Below, one piece after another: positions 1-5,806 of a stretch of DNA of 6,051 nucleotides (position 1 is the first letter of the stretch; each line of letters opens with the position of its first letter). Below the pieces are notes generated by a model. That model was not told the DNA's origin. It did not search any database and saw only the letters and a list, made by a program, of their open reading frames with translations. The position numbers were made by a program, and so were the translations under genes. The stretch is from an uncultured Clostridia bacterium. GTDB lineage: Bacteria > Bacillota > Clostridia > Christensenellales > UBA1242. The stretch spans positions 1 to 6,051 of the forward strand of contig CAKVNA010000051.1 in NCBI GenBank assembly GCA_934776915.1, written 5' to 3'.

Positions 1-18
1 TCGCAAGAGGTGGTGAAA

Positions 19-1323
19 ATGCAACTTATGTTTTCGCTGGACAAGCGGGTTATAAACATCTTGTCATCTGCAACAAGTGATGAAATGTTGGACATTGACC
101 TTATGCGACAAGCAATATCTCTTGCCTTCATGCGAAATGACAGCATGCACATTAAGTTTGTAAAGAAACGAAAACTTATGCAATATTTTGATGACGAGGC
201 AACTTGCCCAGCCATTCCATACATCGAATTTGCAACAAAAGAGGAGCAAGACAGATTTGTTGCAGACAGAAAGAAAAAGGCAATTGGATATAAGCATGGC
301 AAGGTGGTGGAATTTTATCTTTGCAAAACCTATGACAACAAATTCATGATTTTTGTAAAAATTTGTCACCTAATTGCCGACCTATATGGACTTAATATTT
401 TTTACAAAGACCTCTTTGAAATTTATGACTCTTTGAAAAATAACAAACCGCTTCCAAAACCACTTCCAAAATTTGAAGACGTTATAAAAAAAGATTTGCA
501 AGTTAAACACAACGAAAAAATTAAACAAAGAAATTTTGACTTTTTCAACGAGTATATGAGGGCAAGAGAAGAACCATATTATGCTGGCGTTCATGGATTG
601 CATAGCAAAATAGCAAAAAAGAATTTTAACAAGCGTTCTATGAAAATGTTTCTTATTAACAATCAAACAGAAAGTTATATGAAACCTATGGACATAAAGA
701 AATCTTCCAAGATTATAGATTATTGCGTTGAACACAAAATTACCCCAGCAAACTTCTTGTTCTATGCGGTGTCGCTTACTCAATCAAAACTTAACAACAA
801 CATTAAAAATCAACTTCAACTTGAACTTTCAAACTGTCGTGGCACTGCACTTGAAAGAAGTGTGTCGGGAACAAAAACTCAAAGCCTTGGCTGTTATGTA
901 ACAATGGACCCAGAGGCAAGATTGTCCGAAAGTCTTGAAACATTTTGCAAAAATCAAATGTTGTTTTATAGACACCTTGGCTTTTCAGATTTTGCCTTCC
1001 AAATGTTGACACATAAAATTTGGAAATGTTCAAATCTTCGCACATATTATGCACTAACATTTTCTTTTGTTCCAATTATGAAACCAAAAGGCGTGTCATT
1101 TCAAATTTATAGCAACAACAAATGCGCACTTCCATGTTATTATGCAGTGCTGTTTGATGTGAACACTCACGAAATGCAATTTATCTATGACGCACAGAAA
1201 AAACTTGTGTGCGGAGAGGATATTGACAGATTTCACGCCGCATTTGAAAAGATTGTTGATATTATGCTTGGGACATCTGACCCATATTTGAAAGAGATAA
1301 ATGTAGAAGGAGAAAATAAATGA
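19..1323 (+). CDS. Condensation-superfamily acyltransferase-like protein
   Basis: Probable acyl transferase of the chloramphenicol acetyltransferase/NRPS condensation/PapA superfamily. The best sign is residues 116-124 (counted from the ATG at 19), CHLIADLYG, at the position and in the context (Phe-Val-Lys-Ile before, a helix with Asp-Leu-Phe after) of the catalytic HHxxxDG motif. His117 and Asp121 fit the catalytic pair. The first His is Cys116 and the motif Gly is Leu122, so it is a divergent member. The C-terminus, a helix with ...DIDRFHAAFEKIVDIML followed by a short acidic tail, also suits the family, and about 435 aa is a normal single-domain length. ATG 19 is preferred because GAGGTG at 7-12 is a good SD six bases upstream; GTG 10 is possible. 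The frame is open to the window edge, so the gene could begin earlier. It overlaps the next gene by four bases, implying translational coupling. The acceptor substrate is unknown. Family call fairly confident, activity inferred. Confidence 0.72.
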   Translation: MQLMFSLDKRVINILSSATSDEMLDIDLMRQAISLAFMRNDSMHIKFVKKRKLMQYFDDEATCPAIPYIEFATKEEQDRFVADRKKKAIGYKHGKVVEFYLCKTYDNKFMIFVKICHLIADLYGLNIFYKDLFEIYDSLKNNKPLPKPLPKFEDVIKKDLQVKHNEKIKQRNFDFFNEYMRAREEPYYAGVHGLHSKIAKKNFNKRSMKMFLINNQTESYMKPMDIKKSSKIIDYCVEHKITPANFLFYAVSLTQSKLNNNIKNQLQLELSNCRGTALERSVSGTKTQSLGCYVTMDPEARLSESLETFCKNQMLFYRHLGFSDFAFQMLTHKIWKCSNLRTYYALTFSFVPIMKPKGVSFQIYSNNKCALPCYYAVLFDVNTHEMQFIYDAQKKLVCGEDIDRFHAAFEKIVDIMLGTSDPYLKEINVEGENK

Positions 1324-3047
1324 AATATTACAAAGAAACAGAAATGCTGAAGAAAACCTTTTTGAAAGAAGGCGACTACAAAAGCACAAAAGAAGTTTTT
1401 GAAAGAATTGCAAGACTTGCACCAGACACACAAGTTTTGGCAGAACTAGATAGCCATAGAAAAATTGTCTATCACACAGCACAAGGGCTTCTTGAAGATG
1501 TTGAAAGTTTTGGCGATGGACTTATCGCAATGGGGCTTCAAGGCAAACACATTGCACTTCTTGCAGAAAATTCTTATAAATATTTTGTAACAGATGTGAC
1601 GATTGTTGGCGGAGCGGGAGTTATAAGCCCAATAGATAAAGACGCAAAAGAAGAATTGCTTGAAACATTGCTCAAAAAGTGTGAAGCAGATGCAGTTATT
1701 TGCTCAGCATATCTTGTTCCAAAAATCAAAGCAGTTGCAGAAAAATGTAAGGGAATTAAAACAATAATCACAATCGACAAAAAGGTTGACGACCTCAAAA
1801 CCTTTGATGAAATTCAAAAATTGGGCAAGAAAAAGGAAAATGTAGGGAAATATAGAGCAATGCAACCAGACCTTGACGCAGTTGCGGAAATTATTTTCAC
1901 TTCTGGCACAACAGGGGCAAACAAAGCAGTTATGCTCACTGGCAGAAATCTTGCAACAAATATGTCCAACTGTCTTGATGTTATTCGTGGGTCAAAGAAG
2001 AACAACACTTCAATGTCCATTCTTCCAATGCATCACGCAACAGAAATTTATACACACATTATGCCTCGTGTTGCAGCGGGCAGACTTACATACATAAACG
2101 GCAGCATGAAGGATATGATGCTAAACATGAAAGTCTTTAAGCCATATATCATAACAGTTGTTCCAATGATTGCAAATGCTTTTTATAAAACTATTTGGCA
2201 AGAAGCAAAAAAGCAAGGCAAAGAAGAAAAACTTAAAAAGGGAATTAAACTTTGCAAAATGCTTAACAAACTTGGCATTGATGTGACGCACAAGTTGTTT
2301 AAAGATTTGTTTGCTCCATTTGGTGGCAACTTGCAACAAATTGTCTGCGGCGGAGCACCACTTGACCCAGAAGTTGTTTCGGGCATGAGGGACCTCGGCG
2401 TGTATATAATAAACGGCTTTGGCATTACAGAATGTGGTCCACTTGTTTCTATGAATGCAGACACCTTGGGCGACTGTGCTTCAATCGGAAAAGTTTGCCC
2501 AAGACTTGAAGTCAAAATTTTTGAACCAGACGAAGAGGGAATTGGCGAACTTTGCGTAAAAGGCCCAAGCGTTTCAAAGGGCTACTATAAAGACGAAGAA
2601 GCAACAAAGCAAGTGTTTGACGAAGAAGGCTTTTTCCACACTGGCGACCTTGCAAGACAAAACGAAAAAGGTGAACTCTTTTTGGCAGGCAGAAAGAAAA
2701 ATCTTATTGTCCTTGATAGCGGCAAAAATGTCTATCCAGAAGAACTTGAACAAGCCATTGTCACAAACATTAGATATGTAAAAGATACAATGGTCTTTGA
2801 AGAAGATTGTGAAATTAAAGGCGAGAAAAAGCGACTTATTTGTGCAGTAATTTTTATGGGTGACGAAAAGAAAACAGATGATGAAATAATCGCAGATTTC
2901 AGAAAACTTAACCAGTTGCTTGCACCATACAAGAGAATATCTTATGTTGATGTCTTGGACGAAGACTTTGAACGCAATGCTTCAAAGAAAATTATGCGTA
3001 AACCAGCTCTTGCAAGACACAAGAAAACTGGTGGACTTATAATTTAA
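1320..3047 (+). CDS. AMP-dependent acyl-CoA/acyl-ACP synthetase
   Basis: A 575-aa adenylate-forming enzyme of the ANL superfamily, closest in style to long-chain fatty acyl-CoA ligases. It should activate a carboxylate with ATP to an acyl-AMP and pass it to a thiol, here most likely the carrier protein encoded next. Core motifs appear in order: phosphate loop TSGTTGANK (194-202), MHHATE with His238-His239, NGFGITECG (365-373), HTGD with ribose-binding Asp443, and hinge RKKNLIVLDSGKNVYPEE (458-475). The C-terminal catalytic Lys is probably Lys557 in SKKIMR. The GKNVYPEE form is characteristic of the long-chain acyl ligase branch rather than amino-acid adenylation domains. The start is fixed by AAGGAG at 1307-1312, seven bases before ATG, and by the ATGA overlap with the upstream gene. 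No membrane segment or signal peptide is seen, so it is probably cytoplasmic. The chain length and identity of the acid cannot be read. D-alanine activation (DltA-like) is less likely because the motifs and missing dltB/dltD neighbours do not fit. Confidence 0.88.
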   Translation: MKYYKETEMLKKTFLKEGDYKSTKEVFERIARLAPDTQVLAELDSHRKIVYHTAQGLLEDVESFGDGLIAMGLQGKHIALLAENSYKYFVTDVTIVGGAGVISPIDKDAKEELLETLLKKCEADAVICSAYLVPKIKAVAEKCKGIKTIITIDKKVDDLKTFDEIQKLGKKKENVGKYRAMQPDLDAVAEIIFTSGTTGANKAVMLTGRNLATNMSNCLDVIRGSKKNNTSMSILPMHHATEIYTHIMPRVAAGRLTYINGSMKDMMLNMKVFKPYIITVVPMIANAFYKTIWQEAKKQGKEEKLKKGIKLCKMLNKLGIDVTHKLFKDLFAPFGGNLQQIVCGGAPLDPEVVSGMRDLGVYIINGFGITECGPLVSMNADTLGDCASIGKVCPRLEVKIFEPDEEGIGELCVKGPSVSKGYYKDEEATKQVFDEEGFFHTGDLARQNEKGELFLAGRKKNLIVLDSGKNVYPEELEQAIVTNIRYVKDTMVFEEDCEIKGEKKRLICAVIFMGDEKKTDDEIIADFRKLNQLLAPYKRISYVDVLDEDFERNASKKIMRKPALARHKKTGGLII

Positions 3048-3063
3048 CAAAGGAGATAAAAAA

Positions 3064-3303
3064 ATGAACGAACTTAAACAAATTATTAGTGAATATGTTG
3101 GCGTGCCAGCAGACAACTTGAACGAAAACACAAGTCTTGTTGGCGACATTGGCATCGACTCTTTTGGGTTGATGTCACTTATCTGCACATTGGAAGACAC
3201 CTTTGAGTGCAATATTCCAGATTATGAACTCTCATCTTTTCAAACTCTAAACGACCTTTCAACTTATCTTTCACAAAACAGTTCAGTCTTTGCAAGAGCA
3301 TAA
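3064..3303 (+). CDS. Acyl carrier protein (standalone)
   Basis: A 79-aa carrier protein, normal for the family. Residues 28-39 (DIGIDSFGLMSL) hold the phosphopantetheine site, with Ser33 as the attachment residue. The usual DSL is DSF, a variant known in carrier proteins that serve dedicated ligases rather than the main fatty-acid synthase. The remainder fits the four-helix fold: acidic helix II-III region LEDTFECNIPD (43-53), then TLNDLSTYL as the final helix. AGGAG at 3051-3055 lies eight bases before the ATG, and the gene begins 16 bases after the ligase stop, so it is very probably co-transcribed. Inferred role: it accepts the acyl group from the adjacent ligase and presents it to the condensation-like protein. 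It would need a phosphopantetheinyl transferase encoded elsewhere. It is unlikely to be the housekeeping AcpP, because no fab genes adjoin it. Confidence 0.88.
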   Translation: MNELKQIISEYVGVPADNLNENTSLVGDIGIDSFGLMSLICTLEDTFECNIPDYELSSFQTLNDLSTYLSQNSSVFARA

Positions 3304-3435
3304 AAGCACTTAAATTTGGAACAAAAATGCTCTAATATAATAGAGTATAGGTGTTTTGTGGAATAATAATTTAGTTTTACAGAATATATAATTCTCAGAA
3401 TGAACTAGGCAAATTTTATAACAAAAATACATAAT
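3304..3435. other. Untranslated stretch after the carrier-protein gene
   Basis: No credible reading frame. It contains a perfect TATAAT at 3336-3341 lying inside a small inverted repeat (CTCTA 3330-3334 / TAGAG 3341-3345), but the nearest -35-like bases (TTTGGA 3315-3320) are only 15 bases away, so promoter function is doubtful. Positions 3381-3401 hold AGAAT, ATTCT and AGAAT, forming two overlapping inverted repeats that share the middle arm (11-bp near-palindrome ATTCTCAGAAT at 3391-3401). It most likely acts as the operon's 3' untranslated region. Confidence 0.4.
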
Positions 3436-3470
3436 AAAAACCGATTGAAAATCAATCGGTTTTTAATTTT
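3436..3470. terminator. Bidirectional rho-independent terminator
   Basis: A perfect 12-bp stem, AAAAACCGATTG (3436-3447) with CAATCGGTTTTT (3453-3464), closes a 5-base loop and runs into TTTTTAATTTT on the plus strand. The complement also ends in a T-rich run. It lies between the plus-strand acyl operon and the minus-strand gene ending at 3517, so it can terminate both converging transcripts. Confidence 0.9.
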
Positions 3471-3516
3471 AATAGTGTTTTATTTTTCTAAAAAACTTCA
3501 CTTTTCTAAATAGTTT

Positions 3517-3999
3517 TTATTTTTCAAACAATGAATGGCAATATGGGCAATATTTGCCGTCTTGCGTTTTCTTAAGTGGCGCACCACAATTTTCGCAACG
3601 AGTGAGCATTTTAATAGCCGCCTTATTCTTGTTAGCCGTTAGTTTTTCGCCGTCAAACAACAGTCCTTCAATATAGTTTTTGTTTATTGCCGTTATCAGT
3701 TGAGATTTCACTTCGCCAACGGAAAGTTGAAGTTGGCTTGCAATTTCTTCAACGGAATATATTTTTTCTTCATCAACGGCATAAACAATTCTTTTTGCCT
3801 GATTTAAAGAGCCATATTGCACCCAAAGAATTGGAGTGCCATAAAAACCTAGCACTGCAAAAATTATGCCAATAACCATTAAAAATGTCATACCTTTGGT
3901 CGCTCCAAAAATTATTGCTGGAATGCTTGCAACAAAGGCAATGCTCAAAAATAGAGCAAAAAAGAACACTGTTTTTTGTTTTTTATATAACTTTTCCAT
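3517..3999 (-). CDS. Two-TM protein with winged-helix-like segment and zinc ribbon
   Basis: A 160-aa protein not assignable to a named gene. After a short basic N-terminus (KLYKKQK) come two hydrophobic segments at about residues 11-33 and 38-61. Residues 70-121 (YSVEEIASQLQLSVGEVKSQL and the following KNYIEGLLFDGEKL) look like the helix-turn-helix and wing of PCI/winged-helix-like domains found in many Bacillota membrane proteins. Cys135, Cys138, Cys151 and Cys154 (CxxC...CxxC) form a C-terminal zinc ribbon. Both soluble domains follow the second helix, so they probably face the cytoplasm. No SD precedes ATG 3999. The next Met (37) would remove the first membrane segment, so 3999 is kept. 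The promoter at 4006-4034 predicts that transcription begins at the ATG itself. The gene stands alone, convergent with the acyl operon and divergent from glmM. Domain layout is solid; function unknown. Confidence 0.85.
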   Translation of the reverse strand: MEKLYKKQKTVFFFALFLSIAFVASIPAIIFGATKGMTFLMVIGIIFAVLGFYGTPILWVQYGSLNQAKRIVYAVDEEKIYSVEEIASQLQLSVGEVKSQLITAINKNYIEGLLFDGEKLTANKNKAAIKMLTRCENCGAPLKKTQDGKYCPYCHSLFEK

Positions 4000-4005
4000 A
4001 CAAAT

Positions 4006-4034
4006 ATTATACTAGAAAAAATTTTGCGTGTAAA
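4006..4034 (-). promoter_or_regulatory. Near-consensus sigma-A promoter, predicted leaderless start
   Basis: Read on the minus strand: TTTACA (plus positions 4029-4034), a 17-base spacer and TATAAT (4006-4011). The -35 matches five of six consensus bases and the -10 is perfect. Only six bases (4000-4005) separate the -10 from ATG 3999, so the usual +1 would be the A of that ATG. There is no SD-like sequence in the gap. Confidence 0.75.
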
Positions 4035-4037
4035 CTA

Positions 4038-4068
4038 TTTAAATAAAATTTTGTTTTTAATATATAAT
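4038..4068 (+). promoter_or_regulatory. Candidate glmM promoter (weak)
   Basis: A perfect TATAAT sits at 4063-4068 ahead of glmM, but the -35 is poor: TTTAAA at 4038-4043 with a long 19-base spacer, or weaker matches at 17-18 bases. A second weak option is TTTACA at 4080-4085 with TACTCT at 4102-4107. Either would give a leader of roughly 115-155 bases that includes the inverted repeats described below. The region is so AT-rich that chance matches are expected. Confidence 0.35.
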
Positions 4069-4182
4069 TTTCTTAAACCTTTACACAAAAATTTCATAAA
4101 ATACTCTAACAAAATAAGTCTTAAGTCAGTTTCTGTTGCAGGAAGTTTGTTTTTTGTTGAGAGATATTGTTTTTGAACGAAA

Positions 4183-4218
4183 ATGCAACTTGCCGCTAGG
4201 ACTGAACTTAGAACCTGA
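4183..4218 (+). other. Possible upstream short ORF in the glmM leader
   Basis: ATG 4183 opens an 11-codon frame (MQLAARTELRT) ending at TGA 4216-4218, 11 bases before the glmM ATG. No good SD precedes it. Ribosomes on it would cover the 5' arm of the P3 hairpin. It may well be chance. Confidence 0.15.
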
Positions 4219-4228
4219 AAGGCGGAGG
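4219..4228 (+). promoter_or_regulatory. Unusual ribosome binding site of glmM
   Basis: The strongest SD match, GGAGG at 4224-4228, is only one base from ATG 4230, too close for normal initiation. AAGG at 4219-4222 is seven bases away and is the better-placed, weaker site. The start is nevertheless secure: the protein begins with the family's conserved KYFGTDGIRG, and an in-frame TAG lies at 4209-4211. Confidence 0.6.
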
Positions 4229-4229
4229 T

Positions 4230-5576
4230 ATGCGGAAATATTTTGGAACGGACGGCATAAGAGGTGCTTTTGATGATTTTTTGACTGTTGACATTGCAAG
4301 ACGATGTGGCAATGCTGTGGGAGCAAGCAAACTTGGGGCAAGAATTGTCTTGGGCGGGGATACAAGGACAACAAGAAATCTTATCACATCTGCATTTTCA
4401 CTTGGAGCAATGGAAGCGGGGGCAAAAATTGTCGATGTTGGTGTTTGCACCACGCCCGGCATATCTTTTCTGACTAAAAAACTGCGGGCAGATTTTGGGG
4501 TGGTTGTAAGTGCTTCACACAACCCACCAAATTATAACGGAATTAAAATTTTTGACTACAACGGCATAAAACTTTCTGACGAGCAAGAGGAAAAACTTGA
4601 GAGCAAATTTTATAATTATGTGAAACTTGACGGGTTTAGTGTTGGGCGATTTTTGCAAAGCGAAGACTTGGTGAAAAAATATGAGGACTATCTTGTAAAG
4701 TGTTCGGATACAAGGTTTCGAGGTATGAAAATTGTTGTTGACGCAAGCAACGGGGCGGGGTATAAAATCGCTCCAAATGTCCTTCGTAGGCTTGGAGCGG
4801 AAGTGGTGGAAATTCATTGTATGCCAGAAGGGAAAAGTATAAATGTCGGCTGCGGAGCGTTGCACCCAGAAAGTATGTGCGAGGCGACCGTTAGGTCGGG
4901 GGCGGATATGGGCATTGCTCTTGACGGTGACGCCGACCGAATAATCGCATGTGACGAAAAGGGTAATGTAATAGACGGGGATATGATGATATATATGCTT
5001 GCAAAATATCTGAAATCTGAGGGCAAATTGATATACGACACATTGGTCGGAACAAAGCAAACAAACAAAGGGCTTGAGGAAGAATTAAAGTCACTTGGCA
5101 TAGACCTTTTGCGTTCGGACATTGGTGACAAATATGTAATAGAAATGATTGAAAAGAACGGGCTTAACTTTGGTGGAGAAAAAGTGGGGCACATTATTTT
5201 TAGAGATTTAGCCTCAACAGGTGACGGAATTTTGACGGCTATAAAACTTTGTGAAATGATGAAAAAAGAACACAAAAAACTTAGCGAACTTTCACAAGTA
5301 AAACTTTATCCACAACGAAATATAGATTGCCTTGTGCGAGATAAAGAAAAAGTTATGCAAAACGAAAACTTAAAAATGCAAATTGAATATCTAACAGAAA
5401 CACTCGCTGACATGGGAAGAATTTTAGTCCGCCCAAGTGGAACCGAACCAAAAGTAAGAGTTATGGTGGAGTGCGAAGAAGAAAACCTTGCAAACTTCTA
5501 CGCCGAACAACTTGCCACCACCGTCAGAGAAATTGACTGCTGCCTAATAGACGAAGAAGTGCAAGAATTAAAATAA
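4230..5576 (+). CDS. glmM: Phosphoglucosamine mutase GlmM
   Basis: Interconverts glucosamine-6-phosphate and glucosamine-1-phosphate, the step before GlmU in UDP-GlcNAc and peptidoglycan synthesis; cytoplasmic. Length of 448 aa and the opening MRKYFGTDGIRG are typical of GlmM. All four active-site loops are visible. The phosphoserine loop is SASHNP (94-99), with Ser96 the residue that carries phosphate. The Mg loop is DGDADR, with Asp232, Asp234 and Asp236. The sugar loop is GGEKVGH (315-321), and the phosphate-binding loop is RPSGTEP (401-407). The sugar loop normally reads GGEQSGH; here Ser is Val319. The GlmM-type start and HPE-containing segment argue for GlmM over a phosphomannomutase or phosphoglucomutase. 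It stands alone on the plus strand; glmS and cdaA/cdaR, frequent partners in Bacillota, are not adjacent in this window. Possible control through the structured leader. It uses GGG and other G-rich codons more freely in its first half than the acyl operon does. Confidence 0.95.
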   Translation: MRKYFGTDGIRGAFDDFLTVDIARRCGNAVGASKLGARIVLGGDTRTTRNLITSAFSLGAMEAGAKIVDVGVCTTPGISFLTKKLRADFGVVVSASHNPPNYNGIKIFDYNGIKLSDEQEEKLESKFYNYVKLDGFSVGRFLQSEDLVKKYEDYLVKCSDTRFRGMKIVVDASNGAGYKIAPNVLRRLGAEVVEIHCMPEGKSINVGCGALHPESMCEATVRSGADMGIALDGDADRIIACDEKGNVIDGDMMIYMLAKYLKSEGKLIYDTLVGTKQTNKGLEEELKSLGIDLLRSDIGDKYVIEMIEKNGLNFGGEKVGHIIFRDLASTGDGILTAIKLCEMMKKEHKKLSELSQVKLYPQRNIDCLVRDKEKVMQNENLKMQIEYLTETLADMGRILVRPSGTEPKVRVMVECEEENLANFYAEQLATTVREIDCCLIDEEVQELK

Positions 5577-5592
5577 GAAAGAAGAAAGAAAA

Positions 5593-5624
5593 AAGAAAAG
5601 TATTTATTTTTCTTGACTTTTCTT
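5593..5624. terminator. Possible weak terminator after glmM
   Basis: AAGAAAAGT (5593-5601) can pair with ACTTTTCTT (5616-5624), nine pairs around a 14-base loop, 16 bases after the glmM stop. The stem is A-T rich and lies in a purine-rich then pyrimidine-rich run, so low complexity alone could explain it. The stronger hairpin at 5761-5795 may be the real terminator. Confidence 0.3.
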
Positions 5625-5753
5625 CAAATATCTTTTACAATTTTTACAGATAATATCTGGCAAAGCAACCCACCATATATTTGGCTTCTACTTTGGCTGC
5701 TTTTTAGGGGGAGTTTTTAGCGGGAAATCTGAGTGTTTATTATCTAAAAAGTA
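5604..5753 (-). pseudogene. Possible remnant of a small CxxC protein with an in-frame TAG
   Basis: On the minus strand, one frame between stops at 5754-5756 and 5604-5606 is interrupted only by TAG at 5688-5690. The second half reads like a real protein end, KPNIWWVALPDIICKNCK and then a lysine-rich tail with CxxC. The first half includes PLKTPPKKQPK. There is no ATG or SD, so it cannot be an intact gene as read. It lies downstream of the dTMP kinase gene on the same strand. It could be decayed coding sequence or coincidence. Confidence 0.2.
5647..5659. repeat. 13-bp perfect inverted repeat
   Basis: CAGATA (5647-5652), a single A, then TATCTG (5654-5659). It is operator-like in form, but no promoter or intact gene adjoins it, so its role is unknown. 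Confidence 0.3.
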
Positions 5754-5760
5754 TTAAAAA

Positions 5761-5806
5761 ACTTATCCACTATATATGAAAAAATGTGGATAAGTCTTTT
5801 ATTTTA
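5761..5806. terminator. Bidirectional hairpin terminator between glmM and tmk
   Basis: ACTTATCCAC (5761-5770) pairs perfectly with GTGGATAAGT (5786-5795), ten pairs around a 15-base loop. CTTTTATTTT follows on the plus strand, and the minus strand reads TTTTTAATAC after the stem. It is well placed to end the tmk transcript, whose stop is nine bases from the stem, and to catch glmM read-through. The large loop makes it weaker than the terminator at 3436. Confidence 0.65.
5763..5793. other. Inverted pair of DnaA-box-like 9-mers
   Basis: The minus strand carries TTATCCACA (plus positions 5785-5793), a perfect match to the DnaA-box consensus. The plus strand carries TTATCCACT (5763-5771), one mismatch. 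They are the two arms of the hairpin at 5761-5795. The match is seen; binding by DnaA is inference only. Confidence 0.3.

Larger units (their letters stand above)
4122..4229 (+). promoter_or_regulatory. Possible structured leader of glmM sequestering its SD
   Basis: Three pairings can be traced by eye. P1: TAAGTCAGT (4122-4130) with ACTGAACTTA (4201-4210), nine pairs with one bulged A. P2, nested in P1: GTTGCA (4135-4140) with TGCAAC (4184-4189). P3: ACTTGCCGC (4188-4196) with GCGGAGGT (4222-4229), eight pairs (one a U-G wobble) with a bulged G. P3 would bury the GGAGG next to the glmM start. P3 shares two bases with P2, and its loop contains the 3' arm of P1, so the two states compete or form a pseudoknot. 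I do not recognise a known riboswitch or the glmS ribozyme core. Energies were not computed. Confidence 0.4.

Noticed and set aside
451..471. Direct repeat of CTTCCAAAA, 12-base period
   Set aside because: Only two copies, inside coding sequence, giving a short Leu-Pro-Lys linker repeat; not a repeat element.
64..1482. Minus-strand open frames opposite the condensation-like gene
   Set aside because: Phe/Cys/Leu-rich translations typical of the complement of Lys- and Glu-rich coding DNA; no SD or recognisable motif.
1320..3303. DltA/DltC-type D-alanylation pair
   Set aside because: The ligase carries long-chain acyl ligase motifs (GKNVYPEE), and no dltB or dltD gene is adjacent.
15..4191. 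Exact 13-base repeat GAAAATGCAACTT at 15-27 and 4179-4191
   Set aside because: Both copies begin Met-Gln-Leu, but one shared 13-mer in 6 kb of AT-rich sequence is within chance, and the flanks do not match.
4122..4229. glmS-type ribozyme or a known riboswitch before glmM
   Set aside because: No recognisable conserved core; a TPP-like GAACCUGA string at 4211-4218 lacks the rest of the TPP element.
4515..5275. Long minus-strand open frames (up to 181 codons) opposite glmM
   Set aside because: They lie fully antisense to glmM, whose motifs are complete, and their translations are rich in Phe, Cys and His without domain-like features. They are complementary-strand shadows.
5577..5720. Plus-strand continuation of the glmM frame past its stop, giving a hydrophobic tail
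   Set aside because: GlmM already ends at the normal family length, and the extension is low-complexity and unlike any known GlmM C-terminus.
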